Source: Pezicula radicicola
Taxonomy: Eukaryota; Ascomycota; Leotiomycetes; Helotiales; Dermateaceae
Reading direction: 5' to 3'
Assembly (NCBI GenBank): GCA_003008705.1
Contig: PDUO01000007.1
Location: forward strand, 464,123 to 528,122
Length of the DNA: 64,000 nt
Shown: in pieces, positions 21,392-33,858 of the stretch
Numbering within the stretch: position 1 is the stretch's first letter
How the letters are laid out: every line of letters starts with the position of its first letter
Position numbers and translations under genes: made by a program
The notes under the pieces: generated by a model
Told to the model about the DNA's origin: nothing
Seen by the model: the letters and a program-made list of their open reading frames with translations, nothing else
Databases searched by the model: none

Positions 21392-23065
21392 ATGGCGTCT
21401 CAAAACAACCCAGGCGACGCTAATACGCCTGCACCCTCTTCTGCTTCCAAACAACCAGATTCTTCAGCAGAGCCATTTCCATCACTAGAAGGGTCAGTTC
21501 CCAGTCCAACATCTCCTATCGGCCCCGCTCGACGAAATACGCAGAACAGCGAGACGAATCGAGATCGCGGAGAGTCGAGTACCTCTACACTAGCTGGACG
21601 ATTTCGCAGTGCGTCCAAGAAGTTTGAGGAATCGAATCCACCAGCAGGCTTTATGCTCGCAACTGCGCAGATAGGCTCTTCCATACCATCCCTAACAGAT
21701 ATCAGGAGAGGCAGTTACGGTAGTGAGGGCTGGTCAGCAGAAGGTCAATACATTGAAAAAGAAAGACGAGCGAGTCTTGTAAGGAGAGGTAGTTCGCAGA
21801 CGAGCGAGGACTTTGCGCGACGAAGGAGCTCGGCAGGAGGAAGCAGTCCAACGACTGGAAAACCTGGGGGCGAACTTCGACACGAGAGTCTCCAGGAAAC
21901 CGTTGACGAGCACATGCCTCTTGGGGCTATCACATCAGGCGTAGAAAAATCAGCGGCAGCTCAGGGTGACATTCCAATGTCAACCATTAAGTCGAATGAG
22001 GCAGGAAACGGACAGGGCGATAAGCGGACTAGCAATGGTACTAGTATCACTCCGACCAACTCTGCAGCGGCAGCGAAGACAGATGCGAAGTATAGAACGA
22101 CGCCCTTTGAAAATGGGTATCAATTTCCACCGAAGCGCAAGTGGACAGTATCCACCGTCATCTTCCTGAAGGCATTCTGGAAATTCTTCATTACACCTAT
22201 TGGATTTCTTGTTACCATATATGGACTTAACGTTGTAGCATGGGGTGGAATGCTCTTTCTTCTGCTATGCAATGCCTCCCCAGCAATGTGCAAACCAACT
22301 TGCAACGACATCAATTCTCCTAGGCGTATCTGGATTGAGATTGACAGTCAAATTCTGAACGCATTGTTCTGCGTCACTGGATTTGGCACAATTCCTTGGA
22401 GGTTTCGCGATCTCTACTATTTGCTTCAGTTTCGTATAAAGAAAAACCAGATGGGTCTCCGAAGACTCGCAGGCATCAATCGTGGATGGTTCAGGCTCCC
22501 TGGTTCTCAAAATCTCCCACAGGAATTTGGTCCCACTGAAGCCCAAAGGGACCTCGCGAGCGCCAACATCGACGAGAATCTTTTAGCTTTTCCATTGTCC
22601 AAAACTCCAGATGCGCCCCTGACAGGTGTACGTGCTCCCCCAACGGCTATGTGGAAGCTGGATTTTGTGATCTGGACGATGGTATGGAATACATTTCTTC
22701 AAGCTGTCCTCTCAGGGTTCATGTGGGGTCTCAATCGATACAAACGTCCTTCTTGGAGCACTGGTCTTTTCGTGGCCTTGGCGTGTACTGTCGCTGCTTG
22801 TGGAGGTATAATGTCTTTCATCGAGGGGAAGAAGGTGAAGGGCGTTGAGGGTGTTCCCTTGTCAGATGACGATAAGGCAATTCTCCAGCGTGACCGCGAG
22901 TTGGGAATTACACATTACAACAATATCAATGACGAGGCGCCGAAGGAAGAAAAGGGAAAAGAAATGACGGGCCTCTTCAGAAGGCATGGAAAGAAGACAG
23001 AAGCAGAAGAGGTTAAGGTGGAAGAAGCCGCTATGGTTGAGGGATCTGAGCGGATTGTGAGATAG
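21392..23065 (+). CDS. DUF2985 family multi-pass membrane protein
   Basis: Single exon, 557 aa from the ATG at 21392. Residues 1 to about 250 are disordered and rich in S, T, P and charged residues, with RRGS-type stretches that look phosphorylatable. The membrane region follows: a segment near KAFWKFFITPIGFLVTIYG, then the conserved CNDINSPRRIWIEIDSQILN block and the PWRFRDLYYL motif. Two further hydrophobic segments lie near WTMVWNTFLQAVLSGFMWG and FVALACTVAACGGIMSF. This is the DUF2985 signature of fungal membrane proteins; the role is unknown. The C-terminal tail of about 80 residues is charged and lysine/glutamate-rich. Confidence 0.88.
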   Translation: MASQNNPGDANTPAPSSASKQPDSSAEPFPSLEGSVPSPTSPIGPARRNTQNSETNRDRGESSTSTLAGRFRSASKKFEESNPPAGFMLATAQIGSSIPSLTDIRRGSYGSEGWSAEGQYIEKERRASLVRRGSSQTSEDFARRRSSAGGSSPTTGKPGGELRHESLQETVDEHMPLGAITSGVEKSAAAQGDIPMSTIKSNEAGNGQGDKRTSNGTSITPTNSAAAAKTDAKYRTTPFENGYQFPPKRKWTVSTVIFLKAFWKFFITPIGFLVTIYGLNVVAWGGMLFLLLCNASPAMCKPTCNDINSPRRIWIEIDSQILNALFCVTGFGTIPWRFRDLYYLLQFRIKKNQMGLRRLAGINRGWFRLPGSQNLPQEFGPTEAQRDLASANIDENLLAFPLSKTPDAPLTGVRAPPTAMWKLDFVIWTMVWNTFLQAVLSGFMWGLNRYKRPSWSTGLFVALACTVAACGGIMSFIEGKKVKGVEGVPLSDDDKAILQRDRELGITHYNNINDEAPKEEKGKEMTGLFRRHGKKTEAEEVKVEEAAMVEGSERIVR

Positions 23066-23578
23066 CGATCAAGTAGTGCTTGTTATAATTGTTTTTATGG
23101 CGTATTTGTACATGCAAGGCATACCGGCATGTCGGGTTATATGCAGAAATGGCACTTTGTCATTGAACGATCTTTATGAGCGATGTTCTCCAGACAGTTT
23201 GAGCTGGTTAATACTTTATAATGATGAAGCTTCTTTAGGCTACGGCGCAAGATTGTGCCAAGAAGCAAGATCATGTCATAGGTTCTTTCAACGTGACTCC
23301 GGCTGAGGCTGCGAAACACGCCTTTGGTGCCTTATCTATTGAGACCCTGAAGCGGTTGGACAAAGGTACCTTATCCACCACACTTTGAACAACCATCGCC
23401 TTCTCTTGATGACCCGTACTGTCTAACATTATATATCATTCACTTTGAGGGTGTTGGGAGTGAAGGTACATTAATAACACATAGTGGGACGTACTCCCCA
23501 AGCACGGCCAGCATAAGCTCTCGCGAGCTTCCACTGTACGAGTGACCAACCATTGCTTCTTACAACGCATCAATCAAG
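23066..23578. other. Intergenic region between DUF2985 and transporter genes
   Basis: About 510 bp holding the 3' end of the upstream gene and the promoter of the downstream one. Nothing else could be supported. Confidence 0.4.
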
Positions 23579-24973
23579 ATGGCATTCAAAGCTCTCGTTC
23601 CTCTTTTGGTTGCTATGATGCTGGTTACCGGCGTCTCCAATACACTCCTAACCAAATTTCAAGTCAGTATATTTGCATGCCATCCTCCCTTGTTCCGCAA
23701 GTTGACAGCGGTGTGTAGGACAACCAATGCGTCCGCGACTGCGATGACCCCAACCCCAAAATGCGAGAGATGTTTGAACAGCCAGTCATACAGACGGCAC
23801 AAATGTTCATTGGAGAAATGGGATGTTGGCTGGTGGTTGGTGCCGTCTCACTCTATCACAAATACACCAATCGAGGAGCTGCTCCGGAACAGAACGGATA
23901 CCAGGCTGTTGAGACAGATGATAGTGCTGAGTTGGACAATGATGCTGCTAGTATTCGATCGCATACGCCTCTAAATCCATTGGCGAAGGTGCTGACCGCC
24001 AATGACGAGGGTCGATATCCGCTGAAGGGCTGGAAGGTTATCTTGTTGTCTCTTCCAGCTATCTGTGATATCTGTGGGACAACACTGATGAACGTGGGAT
24101 TGCTATTTGTGGTACCTTCTATATACCAGATGACTCGAGGAGCTCTGGTATTATTTGTTGGCCTCTTCAGTGTTATCTTTTTGAAGAGGAAGTTACACCT
24201 GTTCCAGTGGTTTGCTTTGGTTACCGTCGTTCTCGGAGTTGGCATTGTTGGGCTCGCTGGAGCTATCTACAAAGATCATAAAGCTGCTCCGGCTGCGATA
24301 CTAATGATCAGAGAGGCGGCGACTGTTATTGTACAGACTGCGAGGACACCGGAAGCCATTCGGACAATCATTGGCATCTTTCTGATCGCGGGAGCGCAGA
24401 TTTTCACAGCTTCACAGTTCGTTATTGAAGAATCAATAATGGAGAAGTATTCGCTAGAACCTCTCAAAATTGTGGGATGGGAGGGCATCTTCGGGTTCCT
24501 TGTTACTGTGCTCGGCATGGTTATTCTTCATCTCGCCGTTGGCAGGACTGATGCTGGGAGATATGGCTACTTCGACCTGGTAGAAGGTTGGAGAGAAATA
24601 ACCAGTTACCCAGCTATTGGGTGGTCGAGTTTCGCCATTATGATCAGTATCGGGTAAGTATTGGTCATCATCTGCAACGAACTACATTGCTAATTGTCTT
24701 AGGGGCTTCAACTTTTTTGGGCTTTCAGTCACAAGAAACGTCAGTGCTACGTCTAGATCAACAATTGATACTTGTCGAACATTGTTCATTTGGATCGCCT
24801 CCCTCATCCTTGGATGGGAGACGTTCAAGTGGTTGCAGGTTCTCGGTTTCGGATTGTTGGTTTATGGCACCTTCCTGTTCAATGGCCTTGTTAGGCCTCC
24901 GTTAGAGAGATGTGTCGTAGGAGAGGACCCTCCAGAAGAGCTGCTCCCTGAGGAGCCCATAGAGCATGTATGA
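23579..24973 (+). CDS. SLC35F6-like / EamA-type membrane transporter
   Basis: Three exons (23579-23662, 23719-24653, 24703-24973), 429 aa. The first exon is one membrane segment (LVPLLVAMMLVTGVSNTLLTKFQ), and exon 2 starts with the conserved cysteine-containing loop. About ten hydrophobic segments follow, with the drug/metabolite-transporter pattern seen in nucleotide-sugar-like carriers: PAICDICGTTLMNVGL, a Y-Q-M-T-R-G-A-L motif, GIFLIAGAQIFTASQFV and a C-terminal LGWETFKWLQVLGF. A charged loop with acidic residues sits near residues 80-110. The closest match I recall is the SLC35F6 (C2orf18) group. The substrate is unknown; the family sits in lysosomal, vacuolar, Golgi or mitochondrial membranes. 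Confidence 0.85.
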
Positions 24974-26779
24974 GTAGTTATTGTGCATCGGGACAGGTGT
25001 CTATAGCGTTTGACAGGATTTTTTGAAAGACGCAATTTGGCTCGAGCATATATTATTTACTGAGACAGGTGATCGGCTACGATGTTGTACTCAGTTATCG
25101 AAGCTATGGATAACTGAGAGCCACGTCTTGGTCATTCCAGCGTACTATGAGTGATATTCTTACATGGCTTGCCTTAGCCAAATCACAGAACGACATATCT
25201 TCTCATCCTTTGTTATTAGCCGGTGCCTCATTCAGAAACGGCTTGAGACCACGGCCACCCCGGTACCCTCACCACCTCCCCTTGGAATGCAACTTGATAC
25301 GGACCATCCGACAATCATTCTTCTGATTCGGCTAGCTCCGGTCACAAAGAGAATTGCATTTGCTGGACGAACCACATTGTAAATTTCTTCCATCTTATTA
25401 TCATCTCGACATCAAGGTCACGTAATCATGCCAAATTGGAGGATCATGAGATGAAGAAGTGAGGGGTGTAGGGCGCGGCGGTGAGAGAATTCGCAGCTCA
25501 TGGAGTCATGGTGTCCGGCCAGGCGCGGTCGTCGTACCGCCCTTGGTGCCCGTATTAAGTTGGTAACGTCAGCAAGCCGAGCTGCTCCAGCTTGACAGGT
25601 GTGCATGCAGCGTCACTTATTATCCAAGTGGGAGGAGTCTGGGAGAGGAAACCATCATCACACCAGTAGGGATCCCACTTTTAACATGCACGCGAATGAG
25701 GCTCCAGTAATAGGACGTTGAAAACTGAGTTGCGGCACAGGTGCTTGTGTACGACGCCGCCGCCGCCTTGGATGGGACAGACCTCACAGGCGGCCGAGCA
25801 CGCCTACCTACCTACCTAGCTACCTTTCGTGACTTCGTACGTCCTTCCGATGGTCCTACAGCACTTGTACCTGCCTAAGAAGAAGAAAACATCACCCGGA
25901 ATGGCTGTAGTCCCTCACGAATGTGGAAGGCCCGCAGAACGACGTTCGGAAATGATGAGTTGGGTTGAGGCAGTAAGAATAAGAATAATCATAATCATAA
26001 TCATAATAATAATCCTTTGTAATAACGGATAATCTCCTCCCAAGTGTGCTGTCAAAGCTCGCCGAGTACTGCGTAGAGTTGCGCCTCAGAGCTGTCATTG
26101 GCCTGATCTCCCAGTCGGAGGCTGAAAGCACATCTCTGAGAGGCTCGGCGTCCTTGAGGCTGTGCTTGTGTGCTAAAGCGGGGGAGATTTTCAGGCGGTC
26201 CCATTCGACCCCGTCAAAAATCGACGACTCTCCTCCAGGCCCTTTTTTGGTGCTTGCACACTTTTGCACCTACCTACCTTGCCTTGCCTTGCCCTGCTGC
26301 TGCTGCTGCTGCTGCCAACTGCGCTGCTTGCTTTGCTCTGCTGTCCATTCTTGACCATCCTCGTCTTGCCGCTCCTTTTCCTACTGTACCTCCAACCTTG
26401 CCCGTCACGCTGTCTCGCATCCACGATCTCTTCTCTTCTCTTCTCTCTACCCCAAAGTCTGCTCCGTCGTAGATCATTCCCGACCCCCATCCCATCCACA
26501 CCCCTCCTCCCTCGGCTTCATCCCCGTGCAACCCTTCCACCGTGTCGCGATCGCATTTATCGCCCGACTATACCGTACAGCTCGTAGCACTTTCATGACA
26601 GCATCGTCGCCGACGCTTCTTCTCTTCGACCCGCCGTCGCAGACAGCCTGATATGCTCTAAATTACCCTATCGGCGAGACCTTGATCAACTGGGCGCAGC
26701 GGCACGCAGCATTGACTCCCAGTAGTTCTGTAGCGACGTCCACCTTATCTCCCTCCGATGGATTTGGTCGCGGCCTAAT
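24974..26779. other. 1.8 kb intergenic region with simple repeats
   Basis: Contains no supported gene. It holds an imperfect AATCAT-type microsatellite (about 25983-26012), a CCG run near 25757, a CCTA run near 25803, repeat copy B (26045-26315) and a seven-unit CTG run near 26296. A CT-rich promoter-like leader (about 26350-26520) precedes the zinc-finger gene. A 125-codon antisense frame at 25892-26269 crosses copy B; it ends in low-complexity DY repeats and is not supported as a gene. Confidence 0.5.
26045..26315 (+). repeat. Repeat copy B (partner of 310-597)
   Basis: The GC-richer member of the pair, inverted relative to copy A. It lies 5' of the C2H2 gene and may overlap that gene's upstream or leader region. 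The aligned block runs from the CGAGTACTGCG segment near 26060 to the TTGCC/CTG repeats near 26280-26315. It shows few signs of the C to T bias seen in copy A, so it is the less damaged version. Confidence 0.7.
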
Positions 26780-28462
26780 ATGAATACTGTCGAGAATACT
26801 GTCGAGACTGACGACGTATATGATTCGGACGATGTTGGATTGCGCAGCCCTTTATTAAAACCATACAAACCGAACCTGGAACCTTCGCCGAGTCCTCCTC
26901 CGGCTGTACCTCTGCCACAGGTCAGTCCTGAACCCAGTCCTGGTGGCCGCAAGGGATCTAATCGCTCTAAGAATCGGCCGAGTCAAGGCGATGCTGTGTT
27001 GGTGTCATTCATGGATGGAGGAAAGCGACCAGATATTGCGGCAAAAGCTGGGATGAGTCCATTACCTTCGGACGACGAGTCGTCTGACGATTCTGTCAAG
27101 GGTACAGAGGTAAATTTGAGGAGAACCAAGGATAGGGAAAGCGAACATGAGAGCGAATGTGAAAACGAGAAAGAGATCGAGAAGGAGAAAGAGAAGGAGA
27201 CCGAGGCTGGATCACCAGAACACGATCTCGCAGCCCTCGCAGTTAGTGCGTTGAATGTTGTGCACGAAGCCAACAATGCGCAAGAAAAGTCCATCAAGGC
27301 AGCTCCGGAATCTGCCATTCAAAAGGAGAATAGCACTTCTACGATGGCCCAGCCGACGGACGGAGATCCTATGGAGGATGTAAAGCCGACAATAACTCCC
27401 ATGACGACCGACCAAGTCGGTGCTCCTCGAGTCCCACTGTCACCCGAGACAGCTATCAAGCTTGAACATCCCCAGCCTTCCGGTGCTGGTGAGCTACCGC
27501 CTATCCAACCATTATCGCCCCAGGCAGGTGTTAATGGGAATGGTGCTGGGCCTGTCACCCTACCCACTCTCAAAGACCAGTTTGGCGATATCAATCATCT
27601 TGGTGAAGCTGCCGCCGCAAATGGAGTTCCTGTTCCTCAATCTCCCCAGGTACCAGGCGGCCCACCACGCTTTACAGCTGTCGCCCCAGGCCCTGGCTCA
27701 CCTACGCAACCGCTATCACCAAATACGTTCCGTCGAGAACTGCCTTCCCCAGGTCGACCTCCAGTGGGGGGTCCCTTTAGCAATTACGCTACTGCAAACT
27801 ATCGGAGACCCTCTCAGTCTGAAGGCAGTTCAACATATGTGAGTTCAAGTGACTACAGTAGCCATAATACAGAAACCCCAAGTACGGATCATTCTGCATC
27901 AACTCCAACTATGGGGATTGACCGCATGAGCATTGATGGCATAACCAATCCACAGATTGGCGGCTTTCAGTGTACATATCCCGGTTGCACTGCACAACCG
28001 TTCCAAACGCAGGTAGGGATCATTTTGCCTTTTACATGGCTATGTATATATATAAATATCCTAACAATGCTTTAGTATCTTCTGAACTCGCACGCGAACG
28101 TTCATTCCTCAAATAGACCACACTATTGTCAGGTCAAAGGCTGCCCTCGCAGTGAAGGTGGAAAGGGATTCAAGAGAAAGAATGAGATGATCAGACATGG
28201 TCTCGTTCATGATTCGCCTGGCTATGTTTGTCCTTTCTGCCCAGATAGGGAACACAAATACCCAAGGCCAGACAATCTCCAGAGGTACGTTGACAAAGCT
28301 TATGAAAATATTCAGGAGAAACGACATTAACAAATTATCTCCAGACATGTCAGAGTCCACCATATAGACAAAGACAAAGACGACCCTCAACTGAGAGAGG
28401 TCCTCGCACAAAGACCCGAAGGTCCAAGTCGGGGCAGGCGACGGAGGGGAACAGCCTCTTGA
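26780..28462 (+). CDS. C2H2 zinc-finger protein, probable transcription factor
   Basis: Three exons (26780-28012, 28076-28284, 28345-28462), 519 aa. Residues 1 to about 390 are disordered: acidic SDDESSDDS, an EKE-rich stretch near 130-150, then proline/serine-rich sequence. The C-terminal 120 residues hold three fingers: one starting FQCTYPGC with HANVH; one with YCQVKGCP and RHGLVH; and one with YVCPFCP, completed across intron 2 by HVRVHH. The tail is basic (RGRRRRGT), probably a nuclear signal. The domain order suggests a DNA-binding regulator with a long activation or interaction region. The target is unknown. The first finger is split by intron 1, which supports the splice model. Confidence 0.88.
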
Positions 28463-28943
28463 TTCAACCAAGGCAAACGTTCTGTTGGGGATATTCCTGA
28501 TGATCTAGTCAGTCGTCTATATATCGAACATCGACTAATTTTTCACGCTCGGAGGACTTTTGTTCAAAAAGCGAACTTACTGGAGAGAGACGGTACATCT
28601 CATCGGTGATGCTGCATGTGGTATATTCACGGCGTTTTCTTGTGGATGATGGAGTTTGTGGATATTTCAAAGTGACGAATTCATGACCAAAGGAGTATGG
28701 AGTCATTATGATATACCAGAGGTGGAGGAATTTTGTGATTTTTTAGCTTTGCGTTCGCTTTCGCGGGCTGATCGAGCTTGGAGGCTTGGTGGAAACGGGG
28801 AAAATTTCGCTGTCGCTTACCCTTATGGATACATAGGTGTTCTGATTCATGTCTATACTTGCTTTCTACCGCAATCAAGTTCCGGCCACGGCTAAGGCCC
28901 AGTTTCGAGATTTCAACATTTGCTGCCGATGCTATAAACTGTA
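28463..28943. other. Convergent intergenic region (C2H2 gene and PalB)
   Basis: About 480 bp between two stop codons, so it carries both 3' UTRs. No gene was seen. Confidence 0.4.
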
Positions 28944-31713
28944 TCAACCTTCTCCCGTTCCCCAAGCGGCAACGTGGACAGGAACATCGCTCAAGATCTC
29001 CACATCGACCTCATCCTGGCCATGCCTACCACCGAGTCTTTCCACAACTATCCAAAGACCACCAGGTTGGCTCATACTAGGGCTAATATCAAGATCCGCT
29101 GTCCTCACACCCATAGGAGCGTCGCTAAAGTCACCATTCCCAGATATATTAAGAATAGTCTTATTTGGACCCTGATTCCTCTCCAGTGAAAGCTTTAACA
29201 ACGGCCTAGATCTGCTCTGCGTAAACCTGCCCATACCACCTGCAGACCTCGCCACGATGCGCAATCTAGTAATTCTTGATGTCGTGAGCGGAGCTAGCAT
29301 TCTATCAACACCATCTTGAAAGACGAGAACTGGCAATCGCTGGCTTAGACGTCCTGCCGTTTCTGAGAGAATTGGTTGTACCTGGCAGGGTACCATGGAA
29401 CATACTCGGAGCGTGAAATTGCCTGTCTGTCCGGCTTCGAAAGTTGAGCAGACTATGGTGTATTTACCTGTGGAGATATTACGTAGCTCGGCTAATGCAC
29501 AACCTCGTCGATATTCCCCGGATCCGCCTACAATGTCTCGAGACGTTACATCCGAGACTCGCTCTCCGCCAGCCCAGACCATCTTAACCTGTACAGCAAG
29601 TTCTTCTTCGTCCGTTTCGAGGATAAGGGTTACGTCTGTTTCCCCTGGGCCAGGCACCATAATGCTGAATTGTGGGTTTAAAGGGTATGAGGGTGCGCTG
29701 GCGTTGCCGCCTGCGGTGCGGGATGTCCATGCTCCAGTGTGCGATGTTGAGTGTGAGGCTGGTTCTACTGCTGTATCGATTGTTAACGGGTTCCTGGAGA
29801 AGCACGAGAGCGAGAAAGAATATTTTGGAAGGGGGAGACCGTGTTGGGCTGCAACGATTGTGTAGGATGTGTTCGGTGACATTTCAAGTCGGGCGAGGGT
29901 TTGTGGCGAGTCGACAAACGCTCCACGGTGCAAGGCGTCGTCGCTTAGGTAGACTCGACGTCCATCTGCTTCGAAGACGTAAAGACTTATAAAGCCGAGT
30001 GCTCCGGACGTGGTTGCCATGTTGTTTGCCTTATTCCTGACCACGTCTTCTTCAGCTGTTGCAAAATGTCGGCTGAGTAGGATCCATAGAGTTCCTCCGC
30101 CTGTGGACTTTACAGAATACTGGGGGTTGTGCGTGAAAGAGCCTGAGTTGTTGATGTGAGGAAGAGTCCATGAGAAATGGTGATCTTGCCGAAATCGAAA
30201 AAGACCTGGGTTCCAATTCAGATACAACGACTCAAAATGTTGAATAACATCATCGAAGCTCATCCAGAAAGTCCCAGGTGCTGTTTCGGACGTGCTATGG
30301 TCAGGAAGGGAATCCCGCATATCTTGCGCCCAGCTATCTACCACGTTAACCGATCTTTTCCATACCAACCCATCACACCATGGATTCTTTATCAAGAACA
30401 GTCGTTGTGATCCAATCTCTTTCATGTCCAAAATAGCATAGTCGTGCTCGCCCACTAAGCCTAGCTCCTTCTCTTCCCTCCGACTTAGTCGACCTGTTCC
30501 TAGAGTAATCATTACGTCTCCAAACTTGAAAGATTTGTAGACTCTGTTCCAGAGTTGCTCTGGTTGTATATCATCACTGGTATTGCTACTTTAGTAACAG
30601 TAGTAGGCAACAGATCCTTGAATTTATAATTACCTCTGTAGAAATATCTGCTCTGGAATCCAACCAGTTAGGACCCAGAGATCAGTACCAGAATTACTTC
30701 CGGGAAAGTCATATCCTCCGCGAACTTTAAGGTACGCCTTTTCAATAAGCGCAGGCCAGAGTAGCTTTGGATTTCGTCGGTCGACAACATGGAGGCTACG
30801 TTTTGAGGTCGAAGCTGGGAGACGATCATCAATAGTTACCCTTCTATAACAGCCATTGAAGTTTAAACGAAATATGTATTTCCCATTCTTTGACATCCGT
30901 GGTCTATCATTTGCTTTATCATAAGGGTAGATCATAGTCGCAAGTAACTTTACCTGAGTTAGTCTCGTTAGTCCCAATTGGTAAGAATAGCCCACCTTCG
31001 AATGACCTTTTGAAGCACGCGAAGTGCCCGCACATAGACTCGCGACAACGGAACAGTCGGTAGTGATATCTTGTACAAGATCAATCTCCTCTGTAGCAAC
31101 CATTAAATCATCACCGAGCTTGCCGGGTAAGGGGTCTGCTAGTTCAGTGCCGCTTGACTCGTACGGTCGTCTCCATCCAGCAAATATTTGCTCCTGAGCA
31201 TCTGAGAGTTTCAGGTCCATGGTGTCTCTGTTAAAAATCAGTCTCCGAACATGATTGCAGGACGAGCTACATACGTAAATAATGTTCCATCGTCAAAAAC
31301 AGAATCCTCAGGGTCGGACTTCCAAGGTGGAAATATGAAGCCATGAAGTTTTGAACCTTCAAGCAGAATGATCTCTTCGCGTCTTGTATTGGCCCGCTCG
31401 GAAAATGGTATTTTCAAGGGTTCGGTCCTTACTCCCACTGGCGTCCATGTCTTTGCTGCTTTGATCTCTTCAGATCTGGAGAGGAGCTTCTTGCACTTGC
31501 CACGCAGCCGCACCCTTTCTTGATCAGTACTCGCCAGCTTGGTAGCTTTCATGTAAAGCTCGGTAGCTAAAATAGCATTTTGTAGAGCTTCATTCTTGGT
31601 GAGAGATATGTTGACCTTGGCCTCGGCTTCCTAAGAGTGGATAGTGTGAGTAAGTGAGAAAAGACATAGGCCCGCCATATAATGAGGAAGCACACCTTGG
31701 CTTGAGCTTCCAT
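28944..31713 (-). CDS. palB: Calpain-like cysteine protease PalB/Rim13 of the ambient pH pathway
   Basis: Four exons on the minus strand (31713-31696, 31630-31275, 31227-30634, 30585-28944), 869 aa. The 18-nt first exon gives MEAQAK. Residues 7-90 are a helical MIT-type segment. The calpain domain has all catalytic residues: C183 (TTDCSVVASLCAG), H370 (VGEHDYAI) and N390 (IKNPW). Two beta-rich C-terminal PalB-type domains follow. Family knowledge: recruited to ESCRT-III at endosome or plasma membrane sites under alkaline conditions, it makes the signalling cleavage of the transcription factor PacC/Rim101. Introns 2 and 3 are 47-48 nt, near the fungal minimum. Length is normal for the family. 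Confidence 0.93.
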
Positions 31714-32330
31714 CGTCGTGATAGGCATCGTTGTCTTTGCGTGAACGTCTTTTCAAGTATTTCATATAAGTTGGTTGGTGGTGTTGAGCGTTGAAACGCT
31801 TCTGCAGCTGGTCCACGACGAGGCTGATGAACTCGTGGGATTGACCATGTCTCTTCAGCCTTGCAAGACGAGGGGATTTTGGTGGGAGTCTGTCCCCCTT
31901 GACCGACGGCTATGTCATAAAATCAGACGCTTTGCCAGCAAAGAAATACGGAATGTTTATGCTTACTAAATAAAATATACACATGTAGATAGCAACTCCT
32001 CCGCGCTCTGATTGGCTTAATTAGTCTATATAATTGGCAATAATTCAGAATTATCGAAATAGAGTCTGGCTTATGAGATAACCGACTCACATGCCGAGGT
32101 AAGATAAGTGCGATCTCCGAAGATATGGGATCCGGCCGGTCCTAAACACAAACATCTGCAAAAAGCATCCCTAAAACATTTCCTCCACCGACCCTCATTC
32201 GATCCCGTTGTTCTATTCAATCGCCATGAAATTGAGCTGTTAGGCATTCCACTACAGTATTTTCAAGAAAGTCGACGCTCTAGTCGCTCCGTTCTAGGCC
32301 TCGTCCAGACTCTTCAGTCTTACATTGAAA
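31714..32330. promoter_or_regulatory. Divergent promoter region of palB and the peroxisomal carrier
   Basis: About 620 bp between divergent start codons. A short AT-rich segment lies near 31960-32060. No individual site could be supported. Confidence 0.45.
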
Positions 32331-33516
32331 ATGTCAAAGGAATCTCTCCCTCCCTGGGGTGGTGCTATTGCAGGTGCTACTGGTGCTGTGATTGCAAATG
32401 CCCTTGTGTACCCTCTGGATATGTTAGTATTCGTCCTTGAAGGTCACCAACCTATGTATACTTGTAGGCAATATACTGATCATGTATGCTCGCACTCAGC
32501 GTCAAGACCCGTCTGCAAGTCCAAGTCAAGCGGAAGCCAACCGATCCTGTTCCAGCAGGTCCTGATGTTGTTCACTATACTTCAACCTTTGACGCGATAT
32601 CAAAAATTGTGGCAGACGATGGCATTATCGGTTTGTACGCCGGCATAAATGGAGCACTTATTGGCGTTGCGTCGACAAATTTTGCCTACTTTTATTGGTA
32701 TTCAGTCGTCCGAACGCTCTACATATCGACCCGGAAGGTACCAGGGCCTCCAAGCACACTAGTCGAGTTGTCCCTTGGAGCTGCTGCAGGAGCCGTTGCC
32801 CAGATTTGTACAATTCCTGTGGCTGTCATCACGACTCGTCAGCAGACGCAGACTAAGAGTGAGAGGAAAGGCATGGTAGACACAGCACGCGATGTCATCA
32901 GCAGTGAAGATGGCTGGAGTGGCCTTTGGAGAGGTCTCAAGGCTAGTTTGGTACTGGTAGTCAATCCTGCTATTACCTATGGCGCGTATCAACGTCTAAA
33001 GGATATCATATTTCCAGGAAAGGCCAGCTTGAGGCCTTGGGAGGCATTCCGTACGTCCAAGATCCTCTGAACAACCACTATTGCTCACTAAATCAATTAT
33101 ATAGTTCTCGGTGCGATGTCAAAGTCCCTTGCGACACTTGCAACTCAACCTCTCATCGTGGCGAAGGTCGGTCTCCAGTCAAAGCCACCTCCATCCCGGG
33201 AAGGTAAACCTTTCAAGAGCTTTATTGAAGTGATGCAATTCATCATTAAGAATGAGGGACTTTTGGGGCTCTTCAAGGGTATTGCCCCTCAAATTTCAAA
33301 GGGCCTACTAGTTCAAGGGCTTCTTATGATGACAAAGGAACGGTAAGTTTTAAGATCCCACAAGCGACTTAAGATATACTAACCCGCCGCAGAATGGAAC
33401 TAATGTTCATCTTGTTGTTCCGTTATCTTCGCAAGATCAAGTCCGAGCAACTTCAGAAGGCCGCTGACCTTGCAGCCTCGAAGGCAAAGCAAGCTCTACC
33501 TGTAGTAGTCAAGTAA
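32331..33516 (+). CDS. ANT1: Peroxisomal adenine nucleotide carrier (ANT1/PMP47-type)
   Basis: Four exons (32331-32422, 32500-33050, 33105-33342, 33393-33516), 334 aa. Three mitochondrial-carrier repeats are visible. The first signature YPLDIVKTRLQ is formed across intron 1. The second (IPVAVITTRQQ) is degenerate, and the third reads QPLIVAKVGLQ. The degenerate second motif and the LIVAKV form of the third are typical of the peroxisomal PMP47/Ant1 branch rather than of inner-membrane ADP/ATP carriers. Family knowledge: it exchanges cytosolic ATP for AMP to feed acyl-CoA activation in the peroxisome. A lysine ends the protein. The assignment to this branch is stronger than the exact substrate. 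Confidence 0.88.
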
Positions 33517-33858
33517 ATGATAGACCTAGATCTCATGTGTTATAGTTAAGCGTGTGGCGTCACATTTAGACGTTTGTTTTGTATGCTAAAGTGGAGTCTT
33601 TGTAAATATCTGAAATACGAATTAAAGATTTATCATGCCCGTAAGCTTGTTGTAATCGACCGTAAATTTAGTGAGGCTACTGGAAGCTCAAGGGGCTCAA
33701 ATTAATTTATTAATCACGTGATACGCAACGGTCGCTTCAACACGTTTTAGCGCGCCAAGAACTCCCACAAATGCATTGCGATTTTAGAACTTCGCGATCA
33801 ACGTCACGACCAAGCAACTTCAGCAAAACCACACGACTGATCTTTGACCGCAGTCACA
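33517..33858. other. Intergenic region between ANT1 and eL29
   Basis: About 340 bp with the ANT1 3' UTR and the eL29 promoter. Nothing else was seen. Confidence 0.4.

Noticed and set aside
25892..26269. 125-codon minus-strand frame through repeat copy B
   Set aside because: It ends in a low-complexity DY run made by a microsatellite, and the partner copy at 310-597 is full of stops in this frame; more likely non-coding repeat.
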